Source of the DNA: Paenibacillus oryzisoli
GTDB taxonomy: Bacteria; Bacillota; Bacilli; Paenibacillales; NBRC-103111
Direction: 5' to 3'
DNA: 64,000 bases
Assembly: GCF_001653565.1 (NCBI RefSeq)
Contig: NZ_LYPB01000060.1
Location: 62,001-126,000 of the forward strand
A program made the position numbers and the translations under genes. The notes under the pieces were generated by a model, which saw only the letters and a list, made by a program, of their open reading frames with translations, searched no databases and was not told the origin of the DNA. Below are positions 18,761-27,069 of the stretch, one piece after another; the first letter of the stretch is position 1, and each line of letters begins with the position of its first letter.

Positions 18761-19300
18761 TTATTTTACTTCGGAAAGTAAGAATTTATCGTTTACTTTT
18801 TTTGTTGTATAGGTCACGCCGTCTTTCGTCGTGAACTTCACGAGCTCAGACGTGTTGGCTTTATCGAACGTGATTTCTTCCTTTTTGGTCGTCAAAATAT
18901 TGTCAGTGAAGTACGACTTCGTATTCGTAAGGAATGTCGCACCAGCCTTCGTATCTGTTACATAATAATTTGCAATGGTATCCAGCATCGCGGCATCGAC
19001 GTAACTAGAAAGAAACTTCTTAGCTGTCTCTTTATCTGTTGCAGCAATCGGATTGAGAACGAAAGCGCCATCGGCAGATTTCGCTTCAGCGAACAAGTAA
19101 TCCACTTTCTCGCGGGCGATTCTAGCCGCGATGTAGCCTTTCATGTTTGTTGCATCTTGTGTAACAGCAGCGGTTGCTTGTGGGGCTGCTGTCGCTGTCG
19201 CAGTAGGTGTCGAAGTTGTGGAATCTTTGGAACTGCATGCAGCGCCTGTAACTGCCATTGTTAGTATTAGAAGCCCTGCAGCTGTTTTTTTCAAAGTCAT
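18761..19300 (-). CDS. Putative lipoprotein of unknown function
   Basis: The 179-residue precursor has a lipoprotein signal ending in the lipobox GAAC. A Ser/Thr/Ala-rich linker (about 25-50) follows, then a folded domain of about 125 residues that I do not recognise. GAGGTG ends 6 bases before the ATG at 19300; a GTG three codons upstream overlaps this ribosome site. The C-terminal half has alternating Thr/Lys beta strands (TTKDGVTYTTKKVNDKFLL), as in small extracytoplasmic beta-rich proteins. It lies alone between repeat-rich gaps. Confidence 0.7.
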   Translation of the reverse strand: MTLKKTAAGLLILTMAVTGAACSSKDSTTSTPTATATAAPQATAAVTQDATNMKGYIAARIAREKVDYLFAEAKSADGAFVLNPIAATDKETAKKFLSSYVDAAMLDTIANYYVTDTKAGATFLTNTKSYFTDNILTTKKEEITFDKANTSELVKFTTKDGVTYTTKKVNDKFLLSEVK

Positions 19301-19597
19301 GGGGTACACCTCATCATTATTTATGTACTGGCTTATATTGTTAAAAAAACCGAATTATATGCAAATAGGATAGCCAGCAAGATAAAAATATAAACGATAA
19401 GAGTGGGAAATGCAACCGTGAGAGCGCGTGATTATGCAGGAAAATGCTGGTTTTAGTTAATAAAAGTGATGAAAACGCTTGTAATTGTGACGATATATTT
19501 AGAGGTTACAAGATTGTAGGCCAAAGGTCGGGAGATCGTCGATAAAATCGACTAACGCGAGCAAAAGGCGGGCGCGTAGCCCGAATAAATTTTCAAC

Positions 19598-19645
19598 AGA
19601 AAAACTGGATGTTTCTACAAACGACTACATGTAGAAAATCCAGTT
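19598..19645 (-). terminator. Terminator of the ytdA-ytcA-ytcB operon, built from repeat family A
   Basis: AACTGGAT-g-TTTCTACA pairs with TGTAGAAA-ATCCAGTT, and on the minus strand a TTTTT run follows. The stem shares the family A core. The rest of the 366-base gap (19301-19666) has short hairpins GTCGAT-aaa-ATCGAC and CGGGC-gcgta-GCCCG and no gene. Confidence 0.65.
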
Positions 19646-19666
19646 ATATGTGAATGTGTGTCCCCC

Positions 19667-20620
19667 TCATAAATAAGGCGTCTGAGTTAAATCCATGATT
19701 TCTGCTTGTAAACCAGTTCGTAAATCCGTTTTGGGTTGATAGCCGAGGAGTAATTGTGCTTTGCTGATATCAGCCCAAGTATGTCGGGGTTCTCCGGAAG
19801 CCTTGCCAAGAAATTGCCTGTCTATTTTTCGATCATAAAGTTCTTCGAGAATGGCGATACAATCAAGGACAGAAGCACGTTCTTTGCCTCCGATATTTAT
19901 CGTTTCACCTATGATATTCGCTGCATGCGCCGTTGCTGCAATCGCTTCAACACAGTCACCAACAAATGTAAAGTCGCGTGTTTGGAGTCCGTCGCCATTA
20001 ATCGGTATGGGCTTATTGTGACGTATATGTTGAATGAACCGATGGAAAGCCATATCAGGTCGCTGTCTAGGACCGTACACCGTGAAGAAACGTAAGACAA
20101 CGATAGGTAACCTATCTTTCGTTGCATAAACCTTACAGAGCTGCTCTCCAGTCAGTTTGGTGATCCCATAAGGTGAGAGCGGCTCTGTCGTAGAGGTTTC
20201 ATTTACTTGATTCGTTTTTTCGCCATAAACGGAAGAGGTCGATGCATATACGATCTTACTGACAGGATACATCCGACAACCTTCCAGTAGTCGCTGTGTA
20301 GCTTCAATGTTATTCGTGACGTAGGTTTTGAAGTCTTCTCCCCAGCTTGAACGCACCCCAGGCATGCCAGCCAAGTGGTAGACAATGTTGACACCAGGAA
20401 GAATTTCCCCCCATTGAACATGCAATAAATCTTGGTTAATGAAAGTGAAGCGTTCATGGTTTCTTAAATACCGCAGATTATATTCTCTTACTTGGATAGG
20501 AGTTGGAGATTTCTGAACCAGTGCATCCAATCCGATGACTTCGTTCCGTGGATCCTGGAGAAGCTTCTCACATAGATGCGATCCAATAAAACCTGCCGCT
20601 CCTGTAACGAGGATTTTCAT
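19667..20620 (-). CDS. ytcB: NAD-dependent sugar epimerase/dehydratase (YtcB-like)
   Basis: This is a 317-residue extended SDR enzyme. It has the NAD-binding GAAGFIGSHL at the N-terminus, STSSVYGE, and the catalytic YGITK (Tyr-x-x-x-Lys). Members interconvert UDP-glucose/galactose or UDP-glucuronate/galacturonate. Because the next upstream gene makes UDP-glucuronate, a UDP-glucuronate 4-epimerase is the best guess. AAAGGAAG lies 9 bases before the ATG at 20620; the longer frame to 20680 overlaps the end of the dehydrogenase gene. The order with ytdA and ytcA matches the Bacillus subtilis spore-envelope operon. Confidence 0.85.
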   Translation of the reverse strand: MKILVTGAAGFIGSHLCEKLLQDPRNEVIGLDALVQKSPTPIQVREYNLRYLRNHERFTFINQDLLHVQWGEILPGVNIVYHLAGMPGVRSSWGEDFKTYVTNNIEATQRLLEGCRMYPVSKIVYASTSSVYGEKTNQVNETSTTEPLSPYGITKLTGEQLCKVYATKDRLPIVVLRFFTVYGPRQRPDMAFHRFIQHIRHNKPIPINGDGLQTRDFTFVGDCVEAIAATAHAANIIGETINIGGKERASVLDCIAILEELYDRKIDRQFLGKASGEPRHTWADISKAQLLLGYQPKTDLRTGLQAEIMDLTQTPYL

Positions 20621-20651
20621 CGCAAGTAACTTCCTTTCTTTCAGCAATATA

Positions 20652-21944
20652 TTATCTATATCCAATACCGAAATAAGCATAGCCTAGCTTGGTCATTTCT
20701 TTGCCGTTCAACGTATTTCTCCCATCAAAAATATAATAGTTTTTCATATGTGCTCTTAACTGCTGCCAATCCGCTTCTCGATAATCTTTCCATTCCGAAC
20801 ACAGGATGACTGCGTCACAATGCTGCAATGTGGTCTCAATGGATTCGAATTGTTGAACTTTTTCAGAGAGGAATGCTTGAGGCAACTTGGCAATGGGATC
20901 GTGTACTCGGAGGTGGACTCCTTTATGTTGTAATTGTTGAATGATGGAGAGGGCTGGTGCTTCTCTTAAATCATCGGTATTCGGTTTAAAGGAAATGCCG
21001 AGAATCGCAACCGTTTTACCACTAAATCCATCTATCTTTTGCTCCCATATAGTCAAAAAGTGGGTAGATTGCGAGTTGTTGACGGCAACAACGCGGTCAA
21101 GAATGCTCAATTCAACTTGCTGCTCTTTCGCCGTGTATAAGAGAGCCATGCTGTCTTTCGGGAAGCAGGAACCGCCATAACCGATCCCGGCTTTCAGGAA
21201 ATGAGGGCCAATCCGTTGGTCCATTCCCATTCCTTTCGTGACATCGGTGACATTGACTTCCAAAGATTCACAAAGTCTTGCTAATTCATTTACATAAGAA
21301 ATTTTCGTTGCCAAGTAGGCGTTCGAAGCATATTTGATCAATTCTGCTGTTCGGGGATTAGTCAACAAGATAGGGGCATGAATGCTGCTATATAAGGATT
21401 GAATAACTTGGGCTGCTCGCTCGCTATCGCTTCCAATAACAATTCGATCCGGATTCAGAGAATCATACAAGGCGCTGCCTTCTCTAAGGAACTCGGGGTT
21501 AGAGACGACATCAAAAGGTTGGGGTTGAAGTTGCGACTCGGTGATCCATTCGACTAATTTGCGGTTTGTGTCTATAGGAACTGTGCTTTTCACAGTAATG
21601 ATTTTATAGTCATTCATGTAAGTACCAATACTCGTGGCTGCTCCTCGTACTGCTTGGAGATCAGCGCTTCCATCTTTGTCGGAGGGGGTACCGACACATA
21701 TGAAAATAATGTCATTCTCACGAATACCCTTTTCGGGTGAGGTAGTGAAATGGATATTTCCGGATTCAAGATGTTTCTTTAATAAGAGGTCTAACCCGGG
21801 TTCATAGAAAGATAACTTGCCCCCCATTAATGCATGTATTTTCATTGTATCTGTATCCAATCCTGTAACTTGCCATCCTAATTCAGCAAATAACAAGCCC
21901 GTTGTAATACCTACGTACCCCATACCCATAATCAAAATTTTCAT
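20652..21944 (-). CDS. ytcA: UDP-glucose 6-dehydrogenase (YtcA-like)
   Basis: The 430-residue enzyme has the N-terminal Rossmann motif GMGYVG and the catalytic cysteine in GYGGSCFPKD. The central helical domain and C-terminal UDP-binding domain are also present. It oxidises UDP-glucose to UDP-glucuronate with two NAD+. Its ATG overlaps the stop of the upstream nucleotidyltransferase (ATGA at 21941-21944), so the two are translationally coupled. In this operon it would feed an acidic sugar into a spore-surface polysaccharide; a teichuronic-acid or exopolysaccharide role is the alternative. Confidence 0.92.
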   Translation of the reverse strand: MKILIMGMGYVGITTGLLFAELGWQVTGLDTDTMKIHALMGGKLSFYEPGLDLLLKKHLESGNIHFTTSPEKGIRENDIIFICVGTPSDKDGSADLQAVRGAATSIGTYMNDYKIITVKSTVPIDTNRKLVEWITESQLQPQPFDVVSNPEFLREGSALYDSLNPDRIVIGSDSERAAQVIQSLYSSIHAPILLTNPRTAELIKYASNAYLATKISYVNELARLCESLEVNVTDVTKGMGMDQRIGPHFLKAGIGYGGSCFPKDSMALLYTAKEQQVELSILDRVVAVNNSQSTHFLTIWEQKIDGFSGKTVAILGISFKPNTDDLREAPALSIIQQLQHKGVHLRVHDPIAKLPQAFLSEKVQQFESIETTLQHCDAVILCSEWKDYREADWQQLRAHMKNYYIFDGRNTLNGKEMTKLGYAYFGIGYR

Positions 21945-22924
21945 TTTCCTGACCCTCCGTCTTCCTGCACAAACATCGACAATGGACTGATAATTGAGTT
22001 CGTCATAGGGTAGTGGTTAGGATTAAGAATGGCATACTCTAACAAGATGCTGTTGTCCAATGTACAACTTTCGAGTTTGATATTAGGTCCTATCGTTACG
22101 TAAGGTCCGATTACACAATTAATTAATTCAGCACTAGGGTCAATGCATACAGGTGGGATTAAAGTAGTTCCTGGATAATCTGTTCGGGTCGCTAGCAAAC
22201 CTTCATCAGCTAACTGTGTCAACATCCACCGATTCGCTTCCAGCCAGCCTTCCATCGTCCCGACATCAGAGAAATTCTTTTCTGTCATTTGATAGGTAAC
22301 CGAATAGTTATGTTGGATCAGCCATTGTATCGCATCTGTAATTTCATATTCGCCTCTGGCGGAAGGATTAATCGCGTGTACAGCTTGGAAGATACTTGGT
22401 GTAAACGCATAACTCCCCAGAACCGCAAGATCTGACTTGGGCTCTGAAGGCTTTTCTTCAAGACCAATAATACGATCATGACTTATCTCTGCAATTCCAA
22501 ATGCGCTTGGATTCGCAACCTTTCTTAGAAGAATGGCTGCATCATGATTGTCATGTGTAATGGCATGGCACAAGTCATGAAGATCTTCTGTAATTAAATT
22601 GTCGCCAAGAAGCAGTACGAAAGGTTCGTTATTCATGTAAGCTTCGGCGTGTTTCACTGCATCTGAGATTCCCAAAGGATTAATTTGAAAAATATATGTG
22701 ATATTTACATTCCACCTCTCGCCAACGCCTACATCTTCCATAAACATGGAATGAAGATTGGGCCGGATAACAATTCCGATTTCGTCGATGCCTAATTCCA
22801 CTAGCTTTTCAATACCATAATGAATTAAGGGTTTATTCGCCACTGGAAGCAGACCTTTAGGTTTAATATTAGTAAAAGGTTGGAGTCTAGTACCTATGCC
22901 TGCACAGAGAATTAATCCTTTCAT
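21941..22924 (-). CDS. ytdA: Sugar-1-phosphate nucleotidyltransferase (YtdA-like)
   Basis: The 327-residue protein has the pyrophosphorylase signature CAGIGTRLQPFTNIKPKGLLPVANKP at the N-terminus. GDN follows in the nucleotide pocket, and the C-terminal left-handed beta-helix repeats include VTIGPNI. It would make UDP-glucose or dTDP-glucose from the sugar-1-phosphate. AAGGAGG before the ATG is strong. It is the first gene of a three-gene minus-strand operon with ytcA and ytcB, behind a sigma-K-like promoter, so mother-cell expression during sporulation is likely. Confidence 0.88.
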   Translation of the reverse strand: MKGLILCAGIGTRLQPFTNIKPKGLLPVANKPLIHYGIEKLVELGIDEIGIVIRPNLHSMFMEDVGVGERWNVNITYIFQINPLGISDAVKHAEAYMNNEPFVLLLGDNLITEDLHDLCHAITHDNHDAAILLRKVANPSAFGIAEISHDRIIGLEEKPSEPKSDLAVLGSYAFTPSIFQAVHAINPSARGEYEITDAIQWLIQHNYSVTYQMTEKNFSDVGTMEGWLEANRWMLTQLADEGLLATRTDYPGTTLIPPVCIDPSAELINCVIGPYVTIGPNIKLESCTLDNSILLEYAILNPNHYPMTNSIISPLSMFVQEDGGSGK

Positions 22925-22959
22925 AAGCTTTTACCTCCTTGTCTATATGAAGACATTAT

Positions 22960-22986
22960 TAATTTATGATGAAAATTATGAAATGT
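22960..22986 (-). promoter_or_regulatory. Candidate sigma-K promoter of the ytdA operon
   Basis: On the minus strand an AC (-35) is followed after 16 bases by CATAAATTA, matching the sigma-K -10 CATANNNTA. Transcription would begin near 22952, just before the AAGGAGG ribosome site. Confidence 0.55.
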
Positions 22987-23159
22987 AAGGGCTATTCACA
23001 GGGAGAATAAGCTGATATGTATACGTTTTATGGAAATGCTTCCTTCAGGACAAACATAATCCGCCAATCTACTCTATCAAGAGCCTAAGCAGGAATAATG
23101 AAATATCATAGTATACAGGGAGACATTAAAGTTTCTAATTTGCGGTGAGGGGAATGATT

Positions 23160-23600
23160 TTGTTGGAAAATTTAGAACAATTACTCAGTTATTTAAAAGC
23201 GCATCCTGAAGTGGTAGAACTCTCATTAGAGTATGAGAACGGTGACAAAAACAAAATTGATTTAGCAGAGATCAAAGATCTAAGAAATGACATCGCTTGG
23301 GCCGAAGTGGACGAAGTAGAAGTGGAGTTAGCTGACGGTAGTAAAATCGCTTTTGGTTCAGACGATGATGAGGATGACGAGGAAGAAGAATCAGACGAAG
23401 AATCAGATGATGAAGATGAAGACGATGAAGATGAAGATGAAGATGAAGATGAAGACGACGACGAAGAAGTAACGGTGTCTGCTGTAAATAGTGATGACGA
23501 AGATGAAGATGAAGATGAAGATGAAGATGACGAAGACGACGATGAAGATGACGATGACGATGATGACGATGATGACGAAGACGAAGACGACGAAGCATAA
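23160..23600 (+). CDS. Extremely acidic Asp/Glu-repeat protein
   Basis: The protein has about 146 residues. The N-terminal half is a small alpha/beta module (ENLEQLLSYLKAHPEVVELSLEYENG) that I do not recognise. The last 80 residues are about 68 Asp/Glu, interrupted by one VTVSAVNS segment. GAGGGGA at 23147-23153 is best spaced for TTG at 23160 (or 23163); GTG 23145 and ATG 23154 lie inside or too near it. It diverges from the spore polysaccharide operon. CATAGTATA at 23107-23115 matches a sigma-K -10, without a clear -35. A link to the spore surface is inferred from position. The repeat DNA is a GATGAA-type microsatellite. Confidence 0.75.
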   Translation: MLENLEQLLSYLKAHPEVVELSLEYENGDKNKIDLAEIKDLRNDIAWAEVDEVEVELADGSKIAFGSDDDEDDEEEESDEESDDEDEDDEDEDEDEDEDDDEEVTVSAVNSDDEDEDEDEDEDDEDDDEDDDDDDDDDDEDEDDEA

Positions 23601-23675
23601 GTAAAGGAATTCTATGTATATGTGATGGATGTTCGGTGAAAATAAAGATATAGAGGGATCCCATAAAAGAAGCAG

Positions 23676-23716
23676 CGGCAGACCAAGACTTGAATAATAA
23701 AGTCTTAGACTGCCGT
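23676..23716. terminator. Convergent (bidirectional) terminator
   Basis: CGGCAG and AAGACTT pair with AAGTCTT and CTGCCG around an AT loop. Both sides have T-rich tails, so it can serve the acidic-protein gene and the opposing MFS gene. Confidence 0.65.
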
Positions 23717-23788
23717 TGTTGTCTTTCAAATAACGTACTCTTTGGTATAACAATGCAACCAAGTACCATTTCATTTATGTTCGTTATT

Positions 23789-24991
23789 TCAGCTGCCTAC
23801 AAAACGGTTTCTTGCTGCTCCTATACCGAATAGAAAGAGCAAGACCGCAGCGCCAAGCAGAATGAAAAGTGGCAGGTTCCAACTATTTGTCGCATCATGC
23901 AGATATCCGATAAGAGCAGGTCCGACCGCAGCCAAAAGATATCCGATCGATTGCGCCATGCCAGACAGTTCCGCAGCTTGATGTGCATTTTCAGTACGTA
24001 ACCCAAAAAACATCATGGACAAACTAAAGGCGAAGCCTCCACCAATTCCGAGCATGATGATCCACAACAGAATCATATTGGAGCTTCCGTAAAGAAGTCC
24101 AATCGTTCCCGTCAAAAGCAAAATGGTTGTAATGACCACTAACAACTGTTGGTTAGACATGCGCCCAGCAATAACAGGGACAATAAAGGCAAATGGAAGC
24201 ATAGCTATCTGCATAATCGAAAGGTACCATCCTGATAGGTTCGGATCAATTCCTTGCTCCTTTAAAATTTCAGGCAACCATGCGATCAACACATAGAAAA
24301 CCATGGACTGTATCCCCATAAACAAGGTTACTTGCCAGGCAATGGGGGATCGCCAAACATTCACCTCGTTACTGGTCATTTGTTGACTTGTCGTAGTAGT
24401 TTGCTTCGTTTTATTCCTTAATTGAGGTAACCAACAGAGGATCGCTATAGAGCTTAGAATCCCCCATATTCCTAATGCTCCCTGCCATTTTAGACCTGCG
24501 TTCACCGCTAGAGGCACACTGATTCCTGATGCGATTGCTCCACATAAATTCATTGAAATAGCATAAACACCTGTCATGGAGCCAATTTTATTCGGGAAAT
24601 CCCTTTTGATTATACTTGGCAATAATACATTACATACGGCAATTGCGAATCCAAGTATGGCTGTCCCAATAAACAGATTAGCTGCGCCAGATATAGAGCG
24701 AATTACAATACCTGCTGTCAGAAAGAGTAGGGCGAACAGTATGGTACGTTCAACCCCATATCTTTGTCCTAATTTTGGTACAAGAGGCGATAATAAAGCA
24801 AAGGTAAGCAAGGGTACCGTTGTGATCAGACCTGCTAATGTATTTGAAATATGAACATCATCCCTGATTAAACTCACTAAAGGACCGACTGATGTTAAGG
24901 GAGTACGTAAATTAGCTGCAATAACAATAATGCCGAGTATGATCAGCCCAATAGATGAGGGTACGGCATTATTAGTTTGTTTGTACGGCAT
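23789..24991 (-). CDS. MFS transporter, CynX/NimT family
   Basis: This 400-residue protein has twelve predicted membrane segments. IAANLRTPLTSVGPL near the N-terminus is characteristic of the CynX/NimT (cyanate or nitroimidazole transporter-like) branch of the major facilitator family. The substrate cannot be told. GGAG lies 9 bases before the ATG at 24991; the longer frame to 25069 reads through an AT-rich palindromic promoter region. The XRE-cupin regulator immediately upstream on the same strand probably controls it. Confidence 0.87.
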   Translation of the reverse strand: MPYKQTNNAVPSSIGLIILGIIVIAANLRTPLTSVGPLVSLIRDDVHISNTLAGLITTVPLLTFALLSPLVPKLGQRYGVERTILFALLFLTAGIVIRSISGAANLFIGTAILGFAIAVCNVLLPSIIKRDFPNKIGSMTGVYAISMNLCGAIASGISVPLAVNAGLKWQGALGIWGILSSIAILCWLPQLRNKTKQTTTTSQQMTSNEVNVWRSPIAWQVTLFMGIQSMVFYVLIAWLPEILKEQGIDPNLSGWYLSIMQIAMLPFAFIVPVIAGRMSNQQLLVVITTILLLTGTIGLLYGSSNMILLWIIMLGIGGGFAFSLSMMFFGLRTENAHQAAELSGMAQSIGYLLAAVGPALIGYLHDATNSWNLPLFILLGAAVLLFLFGIGAARNRFVGS

Positions 24992-25040
24992 TCTTAAATT
25001 CTCCTTCCTTGAAAAACGATACATCCGCGCGAATAATAAA

Positions 25041-25089
25041 AGTATATTATAATATATTATTTCAATCAATAGGTAATTTATAATATACT
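25041..25089 (-). promoter_or_regulatory. AT-rich inverted repeat, possible operator of the MFS gene
   Basis: AGTATATTATAA (25041-25052) pairs with TTATAATATACT (25078-25089). The same AGTATATTAT word recurs before the regulator gene at 25767. Confidence 0.45.
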
Positions 25090-25106
25090 AAATTAGATCT
25101 GTAAAC

Positions 25107-25151
25107 AAAAATACAACTCTGAAATTCCTTTCATGGAATTCAGAGTTGTAT
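25107..25151 (-). terminator. Rho-independent terminator of the XRE-cupin gene
   Basis: ATACAACTCTGAAATTCC pairs with GGAATTCAGAGTTGTAT (one bulged A), followed on the minus strand by TTTTT. Confidence 0.85.
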
Positions 25152-25173
25152 GTAATAAGTGCCATATTCGACT

Positions 25174-25734
25174 TTAGAAATCGTACTTTAAGGATATATG
25201 GAGCACGGTTTGGCTATCCGTATGATTGGTATAAGAATGAGGGGAATCTGCACGAAAACTGATCGTATCATATTGATTCAATATGTACATCTCTCCATTG
25301 ACTTGAATTTCAATGGAACCAGTCATGACTGTCGCAATTTCAGTTGTATTGACATGATGACCTTCAGGCTGATACGAGCTATTTGGCTGTAAGTAAGCAC
25401 GGCACATTTCAATATCGTTACTTTTAAAAACGGGTTCAATGATCCAATTTTTGTGATCATTAGAAAACCGCAGTCCTTCACCTGCTCGATACAAACTAGC
25501 AGAATCTTCTGATTTAAACAAAGCCAATAGCGGTAAAGATATACCTTTTGAAATTTTCCATATAATGGCCAAAGTCGGATTTGTCTCGCCACGTTCGATA
25601 TTCCCCAGAGTAAGTTTACTTACGCCCGTTAGTTCCGATAAGTCATCTAAGCTCATGTTTTTTTCTTTTCTATACTTTTTCAAGGTAACACCGATTTGTA
25701 ATACAATTTCTTTTGATTCATTGATTTCATCCAT
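25174..25734 (-). CDS. XRE-family regulator with C-terminal cupin
   Basis: The protein has 186 residues. A helix-turn-helix spans about 14-70 (SLDDLSELTGVSKLTLGNIERGE), and a small-molecule-binding cupin covers about 105-186 (PEGHHVNTTEIATVMTGSIE). Such proteins usually repress a nearby transporter until a ligand binds the cupin. GAGGTG lies 6 bases before the ATG at 25734; the GTG at 25743 overlaps that site. The downstream MFS gene is the likely target, and a terminator between them means it has its own promoter. Confidence 0.88.
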   Translation of the reverse strand: MDEINESKEIVLQIGVTLKKYRKEKNMSLDDLSELTGVSKLTLGNIERGETNPTLAIIWKISKGISLPLLALFKSEDSASLYRAGEGLRFSNDHKNWIIEPVFKSNDIEMCRAYLQPNSSYQPEGHHVNTTEIATVMTGSIEIQVNGEMYILNQYDTISFRADSPHSYTNHTDSQTVLHISLKYDF

Positions 25735-25766
25735 TAGATTCACCTCAACAAAAAACAGTTATAGCT

Positions 25767-25776
25767 AGTATATTAT
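25767..25776. promoter_or_regulatory. Third copy of the AGTATATTAT word
   Basis: It lies 33 bases before the XRE-cupin start, matching the inverted pair before the MFS gene. It is a candidate autoregulatory half-site, although AT-rich -10 regions can produce such matches. Confidence 0.35.
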
Positions 25777-25841
25777 TTATTTGGATTCTTTTCCATACGA
25801 GTAGAATTTGATGCCTGACTACACGCCTACGAAATAAATGA

Positions 25842-25878
25842 GCTGTCCCTAAGTAGATGTGTCTACTTATGGGACAGC
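25842..25878 (-). terminator. Terminator after the CotSA-like glycosyltransferase
   Basis: GCTGTCCC-TAAGTAGA pairs with TCTACTTA-T-GGGACAGC. The stem is about 16 bases with a 4-base loop. Confidence 0.75.
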
Positions 25879-25909
25879 CAATGAAGTTAACATGATACGT
25901 CATATTAGA

Positions 25910-27052
25910 TTATCTTTGTTCCCAGACAGCAAGAATTTCCTGAGCGACACGTTCCCAAGGGAAATATTGTTCTGCCAATCTTCGTCCATTAAGTCCCATG
26001 TGGCGTGCATGGTTCATATCCGACAACAAGGAATTGAGTGTCTGTGCATATTCATTCGGATCTTCTGGGTTATTGATGAGTATACCATTATTATTTCTTA
26101 TAATCTCTGGGTTGCCTCCTCGAGCTGTTGTAAGGAAGGGCAGTCCAGCGGCCATAGCTTCATAATGAACGCGCGCTAAGGGTTCCTGCCAAATCGACGT
26201 GCATACAAAGACATCTCCTGCACAGAACCAGCGGTGAATATCTTGTGCTTGAACATACCCGGTTGTGATGACGGGAAGGGGTGAGCGCACGGCGAGTGCT
26301 CTGACATAAGCGATATAATCGCTTACGGAGTTATCGCTGAACCATGCACCTCCTACTACAACGAGTACAGCATCCTGATGTTGAATTTGAGACATGGCAC
26401 GAACTAACACATGGGGGCCCTTATTACGTGTAAGCCGTCCAACGAACAGAATAACTTTCTTGTTGGATAAATTGTGTTCAGCTCTTAGGCTCTCACGCGC
26501 AATCCTTGCCTGTTCCGACTCCATCCATGGGGCAAAACGATGCAAGTCAACGCCGGAATATATCGGTTTTATTTTGCTAGCTGCTTGTGGATAGTAATCA
26601 CAGATAGCAGTGCCAATATAGTTGCTAATTGTAATAATGCGCTCGGTTTGTTCAATGACTTGATTTCCTTCGTTTGCCCCGATTTTGAAGGGATTGAACA
26701 TATCGTTATGCATACTTAGAATAATCCGTGAGGAAGGGGCAACTTCTCTAACGGGAAGGACCAGCAACGGGCGGTTGAAAATTTGAATCAGATCATAATG
26801 CTCTGGTGTATGCCTAAGGAATTCGATAACCCCCGTCGCGTATGCTTCCAGTAGTCCATGGGATTCCACACGAACATAACGAATGCCATTTACATGTTCA
26901 TCGTTAGGTAATGACTGGTCCGTTCTTCCTAATATGGTAATTCTGTGATGTTTACTTAGTAGCGAAGCCACACCGTCAATATAGGTTTGAATAGCTCCCC
27001 CTCGAATGTTGGGGACAGGCAGCTTTTCTGTACAAATCATCAGAATGTTCAA
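25910..27052 (-). CDS. Glycosyltransferase family 4, CotSA/YtcC-like
   Basis: This 380-residue GT-B enzyme has an N-terminal acceptor domain with the glycine-rich IRGGAIQTYIDG. The C-terminal donor domain has VGRLTRNKGPHVLVRAM and the E-x7-E-type motif EPLARVHYEAMAAGLP. It transfers a nucleotide-activated sugar to a growing glycan. Translation starts at TTG 27052 with AAGGAAG 8 bases upstream. It follows the CotS-like kinase by 17 bases. In B. subtilis the cotS locus also holds a glycosyltransferase (CotSA), so a spore-coat role is likely, using sugars made by the ytdA-ytcA-ytcB products. Confidence 0.87.
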   Translation of the reverse strand: MNILMICTEKLPVPNIRGGAIQTYIDGVASLLSKHHRITILGRTDQSLPNDEHVNGIRYVRVESHGLLEAYATGVIEFLRHTPEHYDLIQIFNRPLLVLPVREVAPSSRIILSMHNDMFNPFKIGANEGNQVIEQTERIITISNYIGTAICDYYPQAASKIKPIYSGVDLHRFAPWMESEQARIARESLRAEHNLSNKKVILFVGRLTRNKGPHVLVRAMSQIQHQDAVLVVVGGAWFSDNSVSDYIAYVRALAVRSPLPVITTGYVQAQDIHRWFCAGDVFVCTSIWQEPLARVHYEAMAAGLPFLTTARGGNPEIIRNNNGILINNPEDPNEYAQTLNSLLSDMNHARHMGLNGRRLAEQYFPWERVAQEILAVWEQR

Positions 27053-27069
27053 GTTAACAGCTTCCTTTC

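Noticed and set aside
23145-23600. RNA polymerase delta subunit (RpoE) reading of the acidic protein
   Set aside because: The acidic tail is similar, but the N-terminal part lacks the HARE-HTH domain expected for delta.
23272-23774. Long minus-strand frames opposite the acidic protein gene, rich in His/Arg/Leu or Val/Phe/Ile
   Set aside because: They are the antisense of the GATGAA repeats, with no ribosome site and absurd composition.
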